6,766 nucleotides of DNA, from NCBI GenBank assembly GCA_021820675.1, contig JAKADI010000089.1:1-6766 (forward strand). Direction: 5' to 3'. Shown piece by piece: positions 5,963-6,766 of the stretch. The position numbers and the translations under genes were made by a program. The notes below the pieces were generated by a model that searched no databases, had not been told where the DNA came from, and worked only from the letters and a program-made list of their open reading frames with translations. Origin of the DNA: Bacillota bacterium. Lineage in GTDB: Bacteria > Bacillota > Sulfobacillia > Sulfobacillales > Sulfobacillaceae. Every line of letters starts with the position of its first letter. Position 1 is the first letter of the stretch.

Positions 5963-6715
5963 TCAATCAATTCGAGTCAATATTTCGGGTCCATGTTCCG
6001 TAATAAACACCGTGTGCTCAAAATGTGCCGACAAGGAGCCATCTTGAGTCACGACGGTCCACCCGTCATCCAGCACATCAACATCATAGGCTCCGGCGTT
6101 GACCATCGGTTCAATTGCCAACGCCAAGCCAGGTTTGAGCAGGATTCCGCGACCAGCTTGGCCGTAATTCGGAACCTGTGGGTCCTCATGCATTTGATGC
6201 CCAATACCATGACCAACAAAATCCCTCACGACTGCGAACCCATAGTGCTCCACGTGCTCCTGGACCGCATGCGAAATGTCGCCTAAGTGCGCCCCCGGTT
6301 GTGCCTGATGAATCCCCGCATATAACGATTCTTCCGTCACCTTTAGAAGTAGCGCTGCCCGGTCATCCGGAGGCTCTCCCACAAACGTCGATAGGGCCGC
6401 GTCCCCAACGAATGAGTCAACAACCGCCCCGAGGTCGACACTGACAAGGTCATGGTCTTTTAAACGGCGAGAACCAGGAATTCCGTGAACTACTTCGTGA
6501 TTAACTGAGACACAAACGCTCGCGGGATATCCATGGTAGCCTTTAAACACGGGAATGGCACCTCTGGCACGGATTTCCACATCAGCAATATGGTCAAGCT
6601 CCTTAGTGGTCATGCCAGCCTTCACTGCCTTCTTAAGCATTTGCAGCACTTCAGCCACGACCAAACCCGCTTTACGCATTTTCTCCTTGTCGCGCAAGCT
6701 CTTCAACTCAATCAT
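5963..6715 (-). CDS. map: Methionine aminopeptidase, type I
   Basis: MetAP removes the initiator methionine from nascent proteins when the second residue is small. The 250 residues match the type Ia family, without the N-terminal zinc-finger or linker extension of some Gram-positive paralogues. The five metal ligands are visible: Asp94 in VSVDLGAVVD, Asp105 in FVGDAA, His169 in FVGHGIGHQMHEDPQVPNY, Glu202 in ALAIEPM and Glu233 in AHFEHTV. His77 in NHEVVHGIP and His176 correspond to the substrate-contacting histidines 79 and 178 of the E. coli enzyme. The ATG at 6713-6715 begins inside the end of the preceding reading frame, which is probably adk; its ribosome binding site is weak (GGGGGC), so coupled translation is likely. 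The adk-map-infA-rpmJ order is usual for Firmicutes. Confidence 0.98.
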   Translation of the reverse strand: MIELKSLRDKEKMRKAGLVVAEVLQMLKKAVKAGMTTKELDHIADVEIRARGAIPVFKGYHGYPASVCVSVNHEVVHGIPGSRRLKDHDLVSVDLGAVVDSFVGDAALSTFVGEPPDDRAALLLKVTEESLYAGIHQAQPGAHLGDISHAVQEHVEHYGFAVVRDFVGHGIGHQMHEDPQVPNYGQAGRGILLKPGLALAIEPMVNAGAYDVDVLDDGWTVVTQDGSLSAHFEHTVFITEHGPEILTRID

Positions 6716-6766
6716 GAGGTGCCCCCAGCCGTTTTATAATGTTCCGAGTGACCGAGTCAACCGACT
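6708..6766 (-). CDS. adk: C-terminal end of an upstream gene, probably adenylate kinase (partial)
   Basis: Of the three minus-strand frames, only one is open from the window edge into map. It encodes 18 residues, SVDSVTRNIIKRLGAPHD, and stops at TGA 6708-6710, overlapping the map start by 8 nt. Adenylate kinases commonly end in a pattern like G-x-Q-x-(V/I)-x-x-V-x-x-x-I-x-x-x-L, which this tail resembles, and adk is the usual gene before map. The fragment is too short for a firm call; the name rests mainly on gene order. Confidence 0.5.
   Translation of the reverse strand, partial: SVDSVTRNIIKRLGAPHD
6733..6760 (-). promoter_or_regulatory. Possible sigma-A-type promoter before map
   Basis: The minus strand has TTGACT (6755-6760) and TATAAA (6733-6738) separated by 16 bases, each five of six matches to the housekeeping consensus. 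It lies within the presumed adk tail and would start transcription near 6726, leaving a leader of only about 10 bases before map. This is a sequence match only. Confidence 0.35.

Overview
The window is one stretch of a bacterial housekeeping operon, read entirely on the minus strand from about 6766 down to 1. In transcription order it holds: the last codons of a gene that is probably adk, then map, infA, rpmJ, rpsM, rpsK, rpsD, rpoA, rplQ, ecfA1, ecfA2, ecfT and the 5' part of truA, which runs off the window at position 1. All 11 complete genes and truA are recognised from conserved motifs read directly in the translations; no database search was possible.

The gene order is that of the distal spc/alpha ribosomal-protein cluster of Firmicutes (Bacillota), where rplQ is followed by the ECF transporter module and truA. 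The presence of rpsD between rpsK and rpoA is the clostridial-type arrangement; in Bacillus subtilis rpsD lies elsewhere. Strong AGGAGG-type ribosome binding sites and frequent GTG starts fit a Firmicute of moderate G+C content. A thermophilic or acidophilic clostridial-grade lineage such as Sulfobacillus is a guess, not something the window proves.

Layout: 6708-6766 probable adk tail overlapping map by 8 nt; 5963-6715 methionine aminopeptidase; 5859-5962 a 104-nt leader with a -10-like box, a DnaA-box-like 9-mer and a perfect 8-bp inverted repeat; 5102-5858 infA, rpmJ and rpsM; 4023-5066 rpsK and rpsD; 3972-4022 a small spacer with a hairpin; 2658-3971 rpoA and rplQ; 450-2652 the ECF energising module (two ATPases and a membrane coupling protein) with overlapping genes; 1-448 truA. 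No gap is longer than about 105 nt. No factor-independent terminator, tRNA, rRNA, mobile element, CRISPR array or long repeat was seen.

Functionally the cluster groups translation initiation (IF-1), ribosome assembly (L36, S13, S11, S4, L17), transcription (RNA polymerase alpha), N-terminal protein maturation (MetAP), tRNA pseudouridylation (TruA) and vitamin uptake energised by the ECF module, whose substrate-binding S components must be encoded elsewhere. I found no undescribed system. The points worth a second look are the unusual ATPase and coupling-protein motifs of the ECF module, two substituted motifs in TruA, two possible regulatory hairpins, and an ambiguous rpsK start.
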